Below are positions 9,719 through 23,004 of a stretch of DNA of 64,000 bases, piece by piece. The stretch lies in NCBI GenBank assembly GCA_905250025.1, contig CAJNOJ010000035.1, forward strand, positions 248,001-312,000, read 5' to 3'. The notes under the pieces were generated by a model, which was not told the DNA's origin, ran no database searches, and saw only the letters and a program-made list of their open reading frames with translations. This stretch comes from Adineta ricciae (taxonomy: Eukaryota > Rotifera > Eurotatoria > Adinetida > Adinetidae). How positions within the stretch are numbered: the stretch's first letter is position 1; each line of letters opens with the position of its first letter. The position numbers and the translations under genes are program-made.

Positions 9719-12003
9719 ATGACCTCAACACTAGTGAATACGGCTTGTCGACGCGCTCCGTCTTATGTAAATGTATTCAACCGTTCGATCATTTGTCGGA
9801 CTGCAGCAACTGCACCATTAGCTTCTGCTCCCGTGACACCTGAATCCTTAATCAAGGAACAACGACCACAGTCAAAGGAAAGCAAAGAACATCAGCAGAC
9901 GAAGAAGGAACGACTTTCGCCAGCATCAAGTAAAGATGAAAAAGTCAATAAACAACCAAGAACGTCGAACTCGTTCGTACTGAATCTATTTCGTGGTCAA
10001 TTTTACCCCAACGAAGTTTTCCCATATCCAAATGTACTCAATGAAGAACAACGAGACAATGTGAAAATGCTCATTGATCCAATCTGGAAGTTTTTCGAAG
10101 AAAAAAATGATCCAGCCAAAAACGATGAACAAGGACAAGTATGTCTTCGTCGTTTTTCTTCGCATCAAACAGTTGATTGCTTTCATTTTATCTTCAGATT
10201 TCAGATGACGTTATGAACGGTTTAAAGGAGCAAGGCGCATTCGGTATTCAAGTACCCGTGGAATTTGGTGGACTTGGTTTAACAAATACACAAGCAGCTC
10301 GTCTCTTCGAAGTTGTTAGTGCTCATGATTTAGCGATTTCAATTTGCACCGGTGCACATCAATCGATTGGTTTCAAAGGTATTCTTCTCTTTGGCACCGA
10401 CGAACAGAAACAAAAATATCTACCGACATTAGCATCGGGAGAACAGCTTGCTGCCTTCGCTCTCACCGAACCATCGGGTATGATTTATCCGTTGAGAATA
10501 ATTGTTCATTGAGAGTTGTTCGCACTTATTTCAGCTGGTAGTGATGCAGCTTCAATTAAAACAAAAGCTGAACTATCACCTGACGGCAAACATTATATTT
10601 TGAACGGTTCAAAGATCTGGATATCGAATGGTGGCCTCGCCGAAGTATTCACTGTCTTTGCTCAAACACCCAGCATCGATGAGAAAACAGGTCAAGCACG
10701 CAATAAAATGACCGCGTTTATCGTTGAAAGAAAGTTCGGTGGACTTACACATGGCCCACCCGAGAAAAAGATGGGTATTAACGCATCAAATACAGCGGAA
10801 GTGTATTTCGAGGATTGTAAAGTTCCGGTGGAAAATGTACTCGGTGGTGTCGGTAATGGATTTAAAGTGAGATTTCGTTAGAGAAACTGATCGCTATCAT
10901 TTGCATGCTATGTTGAGTAAAGGTAGCCATGAATATTTTAAATAATGGTCGATTTGGTATGGTTGCTGGTTTATCTGGAACCATGAAAATGGCCATACGT
11001 AAATCAATTGTAAGTTGTGGTTTTCCGATGAAAATAAGAACTTATTCTCATTTCGAAATCATCTTGCAGGATTTCGCTAAAAATCGTCGTCAATTCGGTC
11101 GCACTATCGATACTTACGGTAATGTTCAAGAGAAACTTGTTCGTATGGCAATGCGACAATATATCACTGAAAGTTTGGCATTTCTCTTGGCACAAAACAT
11201 GGATCGAGGAATTCCTGAATATCAGTGTAAGAATAAGTCTTTCTATGCACTCCAGTTTGTATGACTAAATCCAACTCATAGGTGAAGCAGCTATTGGAAA
11301 AATTTTCGCATCTGAATCAGCATGGTTTGTGCTCGACGAAGCTATTCAAATTCACGGTGGTATGGGTTTTATGAGAGCTACGGGACTTGAACGTGTCATG
11401 CGAGATTTACGCATCTTCCGTATCTTCGAAGGTGCAAATGATATTCTTCGTTTATTCGTTGCACTCACTGGTTTACAGTACGTTGGTTTACACCTTCGTG
11501 AATTACAAAAGGCAGTGAAGAACTTCAATTTCAATGTCATTATGGGTGAAAGTTCGAAACGTTTACGACGCGGTATAGGAATGTCGGCAGGCCCAGACAT
11601 TAATGAACATGTTCATTCATCATTGCAATCATCGGGTTTACTCTTATCAAAATCGGTTGATCGTTTTGGTGCGATGGTCGAACAAGTTCTTCTTAAACAT
11701 GGCAAAACAATTCGTGATGAACAGTTCATTGTTCATCGTATCGGAGATATTACTATCGACTTGTATGCTATGGCAGCAAGTTTATCACGTTGTTCTCAAT
11801 CATTTCGCAATCAAGTACCTTCTGCTGTACATGAGTCGAATCTAGTTCGAATTTGGTGTGAAGAAGCTTACGATCGAATTAATAATAATATTAATCTCAT
11901 TCAAAGTTCGGCCTTTCTTGAACGGTCAAGATTAATGAGTGAATTAGCCAAAGAAATAGTTGACAAAGAAGCAACGGTACCAGTGCATCCATTGGGCTTT
12001 TAA
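9719..12003 (+). CDS. ACADVL: Very-long-chain acyl-CoA dehydrogenase (mitochondrial)
   Basis: Six exons: 9719-10138, 10198-10477, 10535-10866, 10923-11009, 11070-11226 and 11282-12003. The N-terminus is rich in R, S, T and A and poor in acids ([19 protein letters not shown]), consistent with a mitochondrial presequence. A longer than usual K/S/E-rich linker then leads to the catalytic fold. ACAD signatures are [60 protein letters not shown] and [29 protein letters not shown] carries the catalytic Glu. The extra C-terminal ~180-residue domain and the ending HPLGF match VLCAD, a membrane-associated dimer. It catalyses the first FAD-dependent step of beta-oxidation for C14-C20 acyl-CoAs. ACAD9 is the nearest alternative, but its catalytic-loop sequence and C-terminus differ. 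An acceptor-like TTATTTTCTAG precedes the ATG by 6 nt. Confidence 0.95.
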
Positions 12004-14577
12004 AAATTATTTTATTTAATATTTTATTTTGAAGAAGAAGAAGAAGAAGAAGGGTTGCAGAGAAATTTTTTATGTTCCACCTGATCTGATCAGACACCTA
12101 AATAAATAACTTTTGATTATGTAGTGTAATGAATACTAATTAGGAATTGATCATGCCGATGCTTTTCCTGATTGATAAGAAACTTTTGAAAATTTCCAGA
12201 GCTTGAAATTAAAACTATTCTTCAATGTCACATGTCTGTTCGATAGTACTTGACTATAACAATAGAGAAGCCTTTTTATTCGTCATTGTTATTTATTTGC
12301 ACATCAACAACAACAACAAAAAATAGCGAAAAATCGTTGTAAATAATCATATATGAACAAGTCATGGTGAATTTCATTGTTTTCGCTATACCGAATCCGA
12401 TTGTTGAAGATGCACCGATACTAAGCGGAATCGTAGAAATCAACCGCTCAGTAAAGATACATCTCAATAATGAACGGTGTGTATTTGCCTTCGAATGATT
12501 GTTAGCTACATATATGTATATTTAAATGTATGCATACAATGAGAAAAAAGATAAAGATAGAATGCGCGGTGTTGATTTAAAGAAAAAAGAAAGAGTATGT
12601 CTGTGGTTGAAATTCTAAAAATAGGACAATGGAATCGATGATTTTTGGCCTAACTTGAATAAATTGACATTACACGTCCAAGAATGAAAGAATCAACTAA
12701 CATCTGAGGAGTACTTTCCATTCGCTTTGCCTCCTCTCTCTCTCTCTCTGTCTGCGTTTTTCTTCGATGAGTGATCATACATTTTTGAACAATGTTTCGC
12801 TTGATGAATCCATTCTATTTGACTCAACCTTTTTTCTCCTTCAAGTATGATTCTCTCATCTCGCACTCTGTAAAAATACTTTTTTTCATTCCCTAAAAGT
12901 ATAACATAAAAGCTCTTTTCTTTCAAGTGTGACGACGAAGTAAAGTGATTAAATGCAACTGAAGTGAATAACATGGAGATGAGTGCAGATTTGTAGGTGA
13001 ATGGATGGATGTGTATGGTGTCTAAATTGACCATCGTATCTCTCTAGCACTGATTGAAGTATTTCTTTTCATTTCCACTGTAATAACTTCCTTCGTCGTT
13101 TCTATGTCCGTCTCTTTCTCGCTCACTTCTTATTCATTCGTAACAACTAACTTGGAGGAATATACAGATGCACGTCATCGCGCGTTTCGGCTGATGATTT
13201 GAAATGACAGACGTACAACGAGGCAAAAATTAATGTGTAAAGTAGATTGAAAAAGAGAAAAGATGCGACAAAGAAAAACGAATGCATTTCCGCTATCACG
13301 TCAAATTGCTCAAATATGAAGAGAAACGTTGTCATATACCTCTCTGAAAATAAAGGAAATTGACATTCAAACATATAGTACCGTAAGGTAATTCAAGTGG
13401 GTGTGGAGTTCTACGAACGCTTAGTATCAATAGTATACGTCTGTCTGTTCCTAGTACCGATTCGAATGGATAGTAAATATAAAAGGATGAAGTTCTATTA
13501 GAATTACCTCAACTTACGAGTTTAGAATGAATCGACATCGAACTGGTTTTTTCAGATGTGTACTTTGTAAAGACAAGTGAAAGACTGTTGTGTCGAATGA
13601 AAGAGAGAATGATTGTTGCAGAAGAAGTATAGCAGAGAGAAAAATGAGAGAGAGAGGGAGAGAGAGAATTATGAAAAGTTCGCTAAGAGAGTGTGTGCGT
13701 AGCGCTGTCTTGCGCTCGCTCTCTCTCTTTCACTTCAATGTAGGATGCTTTTTGAAATTCTATTAAAACAGAATGTGTTTGACACAAGACAAGTGAAAAG
13801 GCACAGAAAGAAAGAATAAAAGAATCATACTTTCTTTCTTCTAGCATCTTGAAACAGATGATCGATTGTACCGTATATGCGGTTAGTAAACTTCTCTCTC
13901 TACTATGATTTTCATCTTTATTCTAGTAGAGATTGAGAATAAATACAGCAAGGTATCAAATATTGTTACAAGCAAATGAGTTTGTTTGACGTTCGACGAC
14001 TTCTCTTATTCTTTCTCAGTCTCTGTCTCTGTCTCTCTCGCCTTCCCTTCAACTCTCGGTTTGTTTATTTAAGACAATGACTTTTTTTCATTTTCAAAAT
14101 GTATATACATGTCTGATCATAAGACAAACAAGTATCATGGCAGCGAGAATACATCTTATGTGTTTGCATATTCATTGAATGATATATATGCAAACTTTCG
14201 CCGAAATCACGGTGTACAATGTTAAATAGAGATTTTTTATTAATGAAGTTCTCATACACGGAGAATCAAATGAACTCTTGACGATGTGTAAAAGAATCCG
14301 TGACTAAATTCAATGGATGGGCTATAAAATACTTAAAGAAATTAGAGGGAAATTATTATGAAGTTATAAGAAGATTAGCGAGTTAGATGTCACTTCGGGC
14401 GTCATCTTCTGATTAGTTATTATTATAACGAATACCGATTGGCTCTTTGTTCGTTCATTTCAAAATATCAGCGTTGTTATTCACTCTTTGTTTCGCAATA
14501 ATGATTTTGTATTGAAGATCATCTCTTGTTTGATATTTCAGAACATTCATTTCTTTCAAACAGATCTAAGGAATAGA
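12004..14577. other. 2.6-kb intergenic region with purine/pyrimidine microsatellites
   Basis: No convincing gene. It contains (GAA)n at 12031-12052, (CT)n around 12734-12749, GA-rich runs near 13640-13670, CT runs near 13711-13730 and a TCTGTCTC run near 14020-14038. A 44-codon plus frame at 12364-12498 has ordinary composition but no support. The last ~110 bp hold a likely 5' UTR and acceptor sites (TTTCAG near 14541, CAAACAG near 14563) ahead of LEMD3. Confidence 0.5.
12031..12052. repeat. (GAA)7 microsatellite
   Basis: Seven GAA/AAG units start 28 bp after the VLCAD stop codon, in the likely 3' UTR. Confidence 0.9.
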
Positions 14578-16979
14578 ATGCCTCTTACTGATCAACAGTT
14601 GCGTCAAGAGCTGATACAATTAGGTGAAACAGTTCCTCCCATAACACAAAGAAACCGTGAACAACTGCGCGCTCGTCTTGAAGTTCTTCAAACGCGATCG
14701 CGTTCACCTCCCCGAACATCACCTACACGTACACGCTCTACTACGTCACCATCACGTGCAACGGCTCGTTCACGTCCTGGACGTCGTTTGATTGAATTGA
14801 GCGATTCGGAAACAGATACTTCACCATCACGTTCTCCATCGAGAGCAGCTAAGCCAACAACACGATCGATTGCCGTTGGAAGAGATACTCACATATCACC
14901 CAGAGCAACGTCCGATGTTGAAGAATCTAGTAAGCCGTCGTTTTAATGTTTTCTGATGAAATGATTTGCTTTTTATTCAGTTGCTCGTCATCGGCGTGAA
15001 ATTCAACAACTGATCAGTTCTGCACGTGATCGAACGCGTGCTGCTCACGCAAATATCTCTTCATCTAATTATGAACCATCACCAATCACGACACCTCTTC
15101 GTCCAACCGCAACCTCAACTTCAATTCGTCCACGACAACCACCAAGATCTGAGCTAGCCAAACCCAAAGAACCATCATGGTTTAGTCGCACAGGAAAACA
15201 AATTCAGTCGTTTTGGAAAGTGAATAGAGATGTAATATTAAATGTGCTTAAAATGGCTTTCATCGGCATACTTCTTGGCGGTGGTTTAATTGTTTTAAAA
15301 AAGAAAGCACATGAGATAATTCCACATTCACGAGGTACAGTTTCTTTGCATAAAAAACCTCGATTCGAACTTCTCTTCTCCTTTTTAAAGGTATTACATG
15401 CACTCCTCAGAATGCGGTAAGTTAGTTATTTTTTACTATTTACTTATATCCTTACTATGGTGGTCTTATAGACACAGTGCGACGAAATGATACCGGTATA
15501 CGATGCTGTGAAACAATATCTAGAAATACGAACTGGTAATTTGGCTAGGTGAACAAGAAAATATTTTGAATGCCGTCTGTTTTAGGAGAAGTCGAGTGTG
15601 GTATGCGCAAAAAAAGTGAACGATACGTTCCCGAAAAAGAAATCAATCAGTATCTTGATAAAAAAGTAAACATACAGATCATGTTTCTTTGCTGAATTTT
15701 ATGATTTACCCTATTTTTAGGGATTTAAATTTGAAAACGGTCCTGAAGAACGATGGAAGACACTGGTAGCCTATATACTTGGTCGTGAGGGTGATCATGA
15801 GCTCTCGTACGTTTCTAACTCGTAGTAGTCCAACGAATGTTTGATTTTCATATATTTAGAATATGGTCTTCCGATAACGCACCCACAGGTGATTATGACA
15901 ATGCGGCAAAATTAAGTTCAGAAGGTGGCAAATATTCCCTAACGTGTCGTTTGCAAAAAAGTGCACAATCCATCATGCGAAATTTAGCATGGCTCTCATT
16001 AGGTAAGACGGATCATCTGTTCGATACATTCACAATCGTATTGGTTTTAGGTACAAGTGGTTTCTTGGCCTTAGGCTGGCTTTGGAAACGACGTCAAAAC
16101 CAATTTGAAGAACGCGAAAAGACTTACAAAGACTTGACTCAAAAGATTATCGATCTCTTAGAAGAACAATACGATGAACATTTACGTAACCCTGAAACTG
16201 ATCCGTGGGTTGCCATCAATCATATTCGTGACATGCTTATTCCAACACACGAACGGTAGGTAGATTTTACAATTATTTCTCTGCTTAGATTTTCTTTCGA
16301 TTTTTCTAGGCAAAAATTGAAGGAACTCTGGGAGCGAGCGAAGAAACAAATCAGCGAACGCGAATCACGCGTTCGCGCAGAATCCCAATTGATTCATGGT
16401 GAAGAGCATGATGTATGGAGATGGATACAACCACGTTCATCATCAAGTCCATCGTCACCCAAAAAAAAACGAGCAGTAAATTGTTCATTTTTCTCGTCGG
16501 ATGGTGTCTCATCGACTTGTTCTAGGAATCACCACATGGTACAAACGAGGATAGTTATGTGTATATGCCACCCGATGTTGGCCTGACACAATGTCTCAAA
16601 CTACGAAACTTCTTCGATTCAGACACGTAAGAATAAGAAAATCTAAAGACAATAGATGAATCGTTCGTTGTTTTAGGATGGTTGACGATGATGAAATCGA
16701 TCTCGTTATTGATAGTATACGAAATCGTTGTGCAACGGTTCACCGAATCGAACATATCGGCATCTATTCAGTCTATGTTTATCTGAAGTTTTCATCGAAA
16801 GAAGCCGCTTCGAAAGGTTTTCATTTACTGAACAATTGGAAATATCACGGTAGAATTCTTTCAATCTGTCTACTCCAATACATTTTGTTCCGATTCTAGG
16901 TCGAGAAATCGTTGCTAAATATCTTCGCCTCGAACGATATCATGAACACTTCCCTGAAGCAATATCGTCCAATAATTGA
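14578..16979 (+). CDS. LEMD3: LEMD3/MAN1-like inner nuclear membrane protein
   Basis: Multi-exon gene. The chosen ATG at 14578 starts the LEM domain (MPLTDQQLRQELIQLGE, then REQLRARLEVLQ), which binds the chromatin protein BAF. A 70-residue Ser/Arg/Pro/Thr-rich region follows. Then comes a first membrane helix (AFIGILLGGGLIVL), a lumenal MSC (MAN1-Src1p C-terminal) domain with cysteines (GEVECGMRKKSERYVPEKE; ENGPEERWKTLVAYILG), and a second helix (LAWLSLGTSGFLALGWLW). The nucleoplasmic tail ends in an RRM/UHM-like fold (VYVYLKFSSKEAASKGFHLL) and the MAN1-type ending VAKYLRLERYHEHFP. Presence of the RRM separates it from LEMD2. In animals MAN1 binds R-Smads and limits TGF-beta/BMP signalling. 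It is the upstream member of a tight pair with INTS8. An acceptor-like CAAACAG precedes the ATG. Confidence 0.9.
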
Positions 16980-17178
16980 ATCAATTCCAGAAACAAATAG
17001 ATGTGCTTTTTTTCTTGTTATTATCACTTGTTATGGTTATTTTGTAAGCAGCTAAGCTGCTCTTTCCTTTCTCTCTCTCTATCTATTATAGCTTTCTCTT
17101 GAGAAGGGTATTGAAAAACAAAAAAAGAGCTCTACTTTTTTTAAATTTCTATTCCTGTGCTATTACTTTAATAAAGAT
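16980..17178. promoter_or_regulatory. Short gap between LEMD3 and INTS8 with poly(A) signal at the next start
   Basis: 199 bp with a pyrimidine-rich TTTCTCTCTCTCTATC stretch near 17066-17082. The only AATAAA lies at about 17171, about eight bases before the INTS8 ATG. If used for LEMD3, cleavage would fall inside or next to the INTS8 start, which points to joint transcription or overlapping transcripts. Confidence 0.45.
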
Positions 17179-20100
17179 ATGAATGTTGTAGATAAGATTA
17201 CTATGAGCGAATTTATATCTGGACAGTCTCAAACAGCCAGTTGGTTTGAATTTTTACTCAATCCAACATTACTAGATACATTCCTCACAGAAGATAATCT
17301 TGGTAAAGCTTTTTTTCATTTGAAATGTCTCGACGAAGATAATACCTGTTTCTTCTTTTTTATTTTGTTCTATTTTGAAGAGGTCACTGGCACTGACTTG
17401 ATTATCCAGTTTTTGATCAGTGCAAATTTAATTGAACAAAAGACCAAACTTAAAACGGCGACCGAGAATCCAAGTAGGAGAATTTAACTTAATTGAGAGT
17501 ATTCGCTGTTTTACAGATTTGATTTAGATGATATTGAGTTGAAAGACAATCGAATTCGAGCGTTGAGACATTTGGCAATGAAAATTGCGGCTAAACTCAA
17601 TTGGGATTTGACCATAATCGAAAAGCGGTAAGAAAACAGATGAACACATTAATAATCTACTACTGTATTTTGATTCTAGTATTCCGGTAGCAGTTGCATC
17701 AGATCTCATACATTGTTTCGTTCGATTAACTACTCAAAGTGATAAGAATTATAAAGATCGCGAACAATTACAGCAACTGAATAAACTTCAGGAGCCAGCA
17801 TTGTTTGCCGTACAATTGCTACATCGATGGTATGTATATGATCGATTTGGTAGTTTTCCATAAATTTCCTTCTCCTATTATGCAGGACTGTACGTACATG
17901 CGTGCAATCATCATTCCCAACGAAACCGGTGAAGATCTTTCAAGTGAATGTGTATGGCTGATTTTTCGGTGAAATCTTGATGAAACTTATCTTTCTAGAG
18001 CTGGATACGTAAATCCTCTACAGCATATGCGTGGACCAAATGAAAATGTTATAGAAATGGCACGCGTAAAGGTGAGAGAGAGTATTCAAGCGTTAGAAGC
18101 TCTACTAGAATGGAAATCGGTCGTGCGCATACCTGTAGACGCGTGTTTTGACTTAGTCGATATTGAGAATGGTACAGTACCATGCGATTGGTCTCGTACT
18201 CAAGTTTATCCACTGGTCGAATGTGTGGCACGTGTAAGAAATTAACTTTTGTCTATTGATTTCGATATTCATTAGGAAAATTGTTCTCCATTAGATTGCA
18301 TATGATCTCGGAACGATTTATTTCTATGAACAAAATTATTTGAACGCTCATACCATGTTCCGGCGCGTCGCTGACGTGCGCAATCAGCTACAACCAACGA
18401 CCTATTTCTCGTCATTAGATGGATATTTAACATCGTTAAATTCGATCAATCCATCCATGGAACCGAATCTTCTACAGAAATCGAAAGAGCGATTTCTAAT
18501 TGGTATACCATCGCCACGCACCTCTATCGATGTAAATCAATCTATGATCGTTTGTAATTGTTATATTGGAATTTTGCATTTAGGATTATATATTAATGTT
18601 AGGAGATGATAATGAAACGAAGGAGATGACCATGGCAGCAAGACATCGATTAGAAGATCGACTAGAAATGTAAGAATTCGTTTCTTCACTTTTAATAGAC
18701 TAGTGTCCAAATGAACATCATGTTTCTGTTGATAATCACGACATATCCGATTTGGTGAACAATTATCTCTGTCTAGCTGATTGTTTCCTTTTTATCGTTT
18801 AGTGGCTCTCAGCAATATAGAGTAGTATGTTCATTCAATCTAGTTCGATCTTTACTCGATGGAAAACATGTATCTAATACTCAATATGCTTTCGACTATC
18901 TGGACAAAGTAGCAGATTATTTCAAAGAGTAGCATTTTGGTCATTGTCTATTTTAAGGCACTTCAGAGTTTAAAACAAGTGCCGCTCAAACAACAGTCGT
19001 TGCTGAACAGTTTCTTAAAGTATGCACAAGCTTATAACGTAAATTATTAAGACAAACACAACTTTACTTTAGAATTCATTTTCACAAACTACCGAAGACT
19101 TTGCAAGATCAACTACGTTCAAATAATTTAACACATCTAGTTGGTTCGACATTTTCTGCTCCTGTCTCTCGGTCAAAAACATTCGAATCAGTGCCACGAT
19201 CGACTTTACTCGATAGACCCAATAGTGAGTGACTCATACCACGGATGTTGTTCGAAATTACTGCTCTCTCCATCTCCTACATAGGCTCAATACAATTCAA
19301 GTGTCAAACACGTTTAATTCACTCCACAGAACCCGAAGTCCTCACGCAAATGATCACAGATTTAGAAAATGCCAAATCGATTCCCATACTTGAAGAATTA
19401 TTTCCACCGGTAAAATAATAAAATGAATTACATCCAACAGTAAACCCTTTTCTTCCCTAGTCGTTTAAACAAACATTCACTGATCAAGCAATAAACATGC
19501 TTATGAATAGCAATCATTTACTGGGACACGTCATTCGTATTATCTATAATAAAGCCAAACGAGCACAATCGTACAAAGTAGATATCTTCAAAACTGAACC
19601 TTGATTTTTTTCAAAGAGATTATTTTTAGAACTACTCTCAAAGCTACCGATCGTTAACTCAAGCAATTGATCTTCTGAAATCTTTTCATCATCAAGATTT
19701 GTGCATTGAACAAGTGATCAAATGTTTGCAACATGATCGTCTATTGTTCAACCTTTACGAAGTCATATCTAGGCAAACGTTTCCCGAAAATGAAAATAGT
19801 TTATGGATGGAATGTCAAAATTTTCTCATGAAAAATCATTCTGAGACAGGTAAATAATTGATGAACTTCAATGATATTTCTCTTCCGATTGCAGATCTAA
19901 AAATAAAGTCATGTTCTTGTTTACTGAAAACAAACTGATCAAAGGAACTGAGTTCACTCTAAACGATAAAAGAATTTCCTCTCATTAGCATTTTGATTAA
20001 TTCCGTTTGACTGATGCACTTGGAGATCTTCATCTCTCTATATTTAGATATCGATACTGATTTAGTATCAGCTATTCTTGCGTACGCATTGTCTCGCAAT

Positions 20101-21583
20101 GAAATTCAGTTTCTTCAATCATTGAATCCAACTGTACGTCGCATGCGTCCGTATCTTGATATAGCCAATCTGTTTGCACGTAAGATTTTGATGATCGGTG
20201 ATCGACTTGTAATGATATAGTCAATTGTTTAGGTTTATTATCGAATGAAAATCAACCGCAGATACGTCCTGAACTTGCTCGAGAATTATGGGAAAGAATA
20301 TCAGATATTTTATCAGAGAAACTACAAGAACTGCCTGGCGGTCGACCATCAAGAAATCGCCATCAACAAACGAGTACACTCAACGAAAAACTCACCGTTG
20401 TTGAACTTCAAAAGTTCTTGCTCAACCTTAACCATCCAATCCTATTACAAATCCTATTCTCTCTCCTGTCACGTCTCTATTCTCTTGTACTCGTCGATCA
20501 ATCACATATTGATATCTATTCCGAGTATTCTCGCTATTGGCCAACATCGATTGATTATCGACAACGTTCAATTCGATCATCCATATTAGCACAATTAATT
20601 CAAATTTTATCTCAACATATTCAAACGCGAGAGTATTTACCAATTCAAGCGAAATCGTCTCTACTTCGTACCCAAGCTGACCTTCATCTTACGTTACAAC
20701 AATACACCCAAGCCATGCATGCTTACATAAGTGCTATAGGAATTGAAACTGGACTTTTCTCTTCGCCAACCATCACTCAACAAGATGATGCACTGATACG
20801 AAACATGATCAAAGCAGCATTACAATTAGGTTCGTTTTCAACATCGATCCATCAGTTCGAGGCAGAGTTTTCTCGAGTAAATCCAGATGGAAATAGAAAC
20901 TAATTAGAAAAGGTTCAAGACATATGGAATCTGCTATTTTTCCTTGAGTATAACCTACCCAGACAACTGGCTGATTCATTTCGATCTATTAGTTAACCTC
21001 CAGATTAATAATAAGATCTTTCCATATGATTGACTTAGCGCGTACGCCGTTCATGAATGTTCTATATATTCTATTCTTTTAGGTTATCACACCCAAGTCG
21101 CTTGCATGTGTCAATTGCTTTCGGTACCTGATTATAATACAATCTTCAAAACCTTACAAGAAAATTACATGAACGACGATATCGATGATTATTATGAATG
21201 TATTTGGGATTTGGCATTATTAGAAAGTTTAATTAGTAAACATATTTGCTGTTTTGTCTCGCTCAATAACAGCTGGTTTTCTGTTTTTCTTCTTTTAGAT
21301 AATCTGAACTTGCGTGGATATGAAGATAAGAAAAGATTAGCCGTAAGAACGGATTGTAATGAATATTTTCTTCTTTTTCATCTGTTCGTTTCCTTAGATT
21401 CGAATATGTAAACAAAAGGATTTGAATGGAAATAACTCCGATGAAATACGTTTTCGTATGACACGTGTGAAACGACGATTGTTACTTAAACAATTACTTG
21501 CCCATTATCTTTTACCACATTGTCGATTATATCGATCACGAACATTGATCAAATCTCAATATCAACAAATACATTTCGATTAG
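17179..21583 (+). CDS. INTS8: Integrator complex subunit 8
   Basis: At least 15 exons. The N-terminal SQTASWFEFLLNPTLLDTF matches the INTS8 opening (TCWFEFLLEESLL). A middle segment (AYDLGTIYFYEQNYLNAH) is TPR-like. Near the C-terminus, EYSRYWPTSIDYRQRSI and DYNTIFKTLQENYMNDDIDD with DYYECIWDLALLESL align with human FKSLQEQ...YYDYIWDVTILE. The frame ends at TAG 21581-21583. Most introns are about 50 nt; for example one near 18909-18957 gives YLDK|ALQSLKQ. One is about 255 nt (about 20829-21082) and joins ALQLG to YHTQVACMCQLL. INTS8 is a structural subunit of Integrator that recruits PP2A and acts at snRNA 3' ends and at promoter-proximal Pol II. The start could instead be MSEF, 24 nt downstream. 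Some exon borders are not resolved. Confidence 0.88.
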
Positions 21584-23004
21584 TGAACTTTTTTTTGTAC
21601 TGTTGTGATTAAGTTGGAATATCAAATATATACATAGATACACAGAAAACCGAAGGATAATTAACATAAATAGACATATATTACTGGCATGTCACAGTTG
21701 TTGTCGAAGCCTCGAAGGGAGAAGAAGTGACGAAACTGGAGTTATTCTTTCGAGAGGAAAAGAAATTGTGTTTCTTCTTCGTTTTTTCCCTAATCCGTCG
21801 TCTTATCAAAACAGCTGTTTGAAAAAGCAAACGAACGAAAAATCGAAACCTTTCTTATTCAACTGATATGATCATTAGAATGTCTGTCTGTCCCTGTACG
21901 CGCGCGTGTGTGTGTGTGCTGTGATGTTTACAAGAAACCAGTACATTTACCTTGTTTGAAGTTATTTTCAACGGAATAGAAACACAAATGATTAACTTCG
22001 ATGTTCTTTCTTGTGTATATTGTCTGTCATATCAAACAAACGATCTCTTCGAAAGAGACAAACAGACACGAAGGAAAGAAAGAGAAGACGAAGAAAATCG
22101 GTTAACAGAACAGACGTGATGTGATGTCTTTAATGCCTATCGGCTAAAATGACAATCGTAATCAACGCATAAAGTAAGAGTTATATGTCACATCAGAATA
22201 GATTGATAAAAATAGTGAAAAAAAAAATTTTTCTCATGCATAATCGATGTCTTTTTTTTCTTGATTGCATTTTTTTTGTCTGTCTTCGATAAATGAAGGG
22301 AAAAGAAAGGTAAAGAGCATTTTATCAGCTTCGATTGTTTTTTACCTTCTCTCCCTTTCTCTTTCTTCGACTTCTCATGAATAATTACACTCACTGTCAC
22401 AAACGACTAAGTTCTGGTAAAGCGAAGACGAAAGATATTGATTAGAAAACAATTACAAGTTCTTCATCTCGAACCAATCGATTCTAATAATTGAGTTAAT
22501 CTCAATCTGTGCATGTGTTTTCGTCATTTTTCGGGAAATGTTTTTGTATTTTTTCAGCTCGACTTTTTTTTTTATTGAACAAATAAAAGGAAATCGCAAG
22601 AGACAAGATGAAAGATGTTTTACGCATTCAATGAACATCGTCGAAAATTGATGTAATGGAATTTTGACTTTATTATCATCTCCCTTTTCCCTTTTGTCCG
22701 ATGAGCTCTCTTTCTTCTCCCTTTATGCGCGATATTTTTTCCCTTCTTCTTCTTCTTTCTCTCATGCGAGCGTGCCTCTTCTCCATGACGCTCTTGATAT
22801 TCAATTTTGGTCGTTGCTCTTTCATCCTATAATAAAAGGAGAAGAACAGAACACATGAAACGAATTTGACTGCTCTTCTTTCCCTCCCTCCATCCCTCTC
22901 TATTACTTTCACTGATAGTGAACACTCTCTTGTCTACTATAACTAGCATAAAAAAGAAGATAATCTTTCATCATCATTATAGGTTCGACAGCAGTCATCA
23001 AATA
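21584..23004. other. Intergenic, 1.4 kb, PLEKHG5 upstream region
   Basis: No gene recognised. It has a CG/TG alternating tract near 21899-21918, oligo-T and purine-rich patches, and CT-rich stretches just before PLEKHG5 (CCCTCCCTCC near 22884). An in-frame ATG at 22918 could extend PLEKHG5 by 29 residues. A TATAG acceptor-like site at about 22979-22982 argues for the later start. Confidence 0.5.
21899..21918. repeat. Alternating CG/TG tract
   Basis: About 20 bp of alternating pyrimidine-purine (CGCGCG then TGTGTGTG), a sequence type prone to Z-DNA, in the 3' flank of INTS8. Confidence 0.8.

Noticed and set aside
12364-12498. 44-codon plus frame (MVNFIVFAIPNPIVED...) with reasonable codons
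   Set aside because: No splice or neighbour support; kept only as part of the intergenic description.
13640-13740. GA-run and CT-run pair as a designed foldback
   Set aside because: Simple-sequence purine and pyrimidine runs pair trivially. No unique arm sequence.
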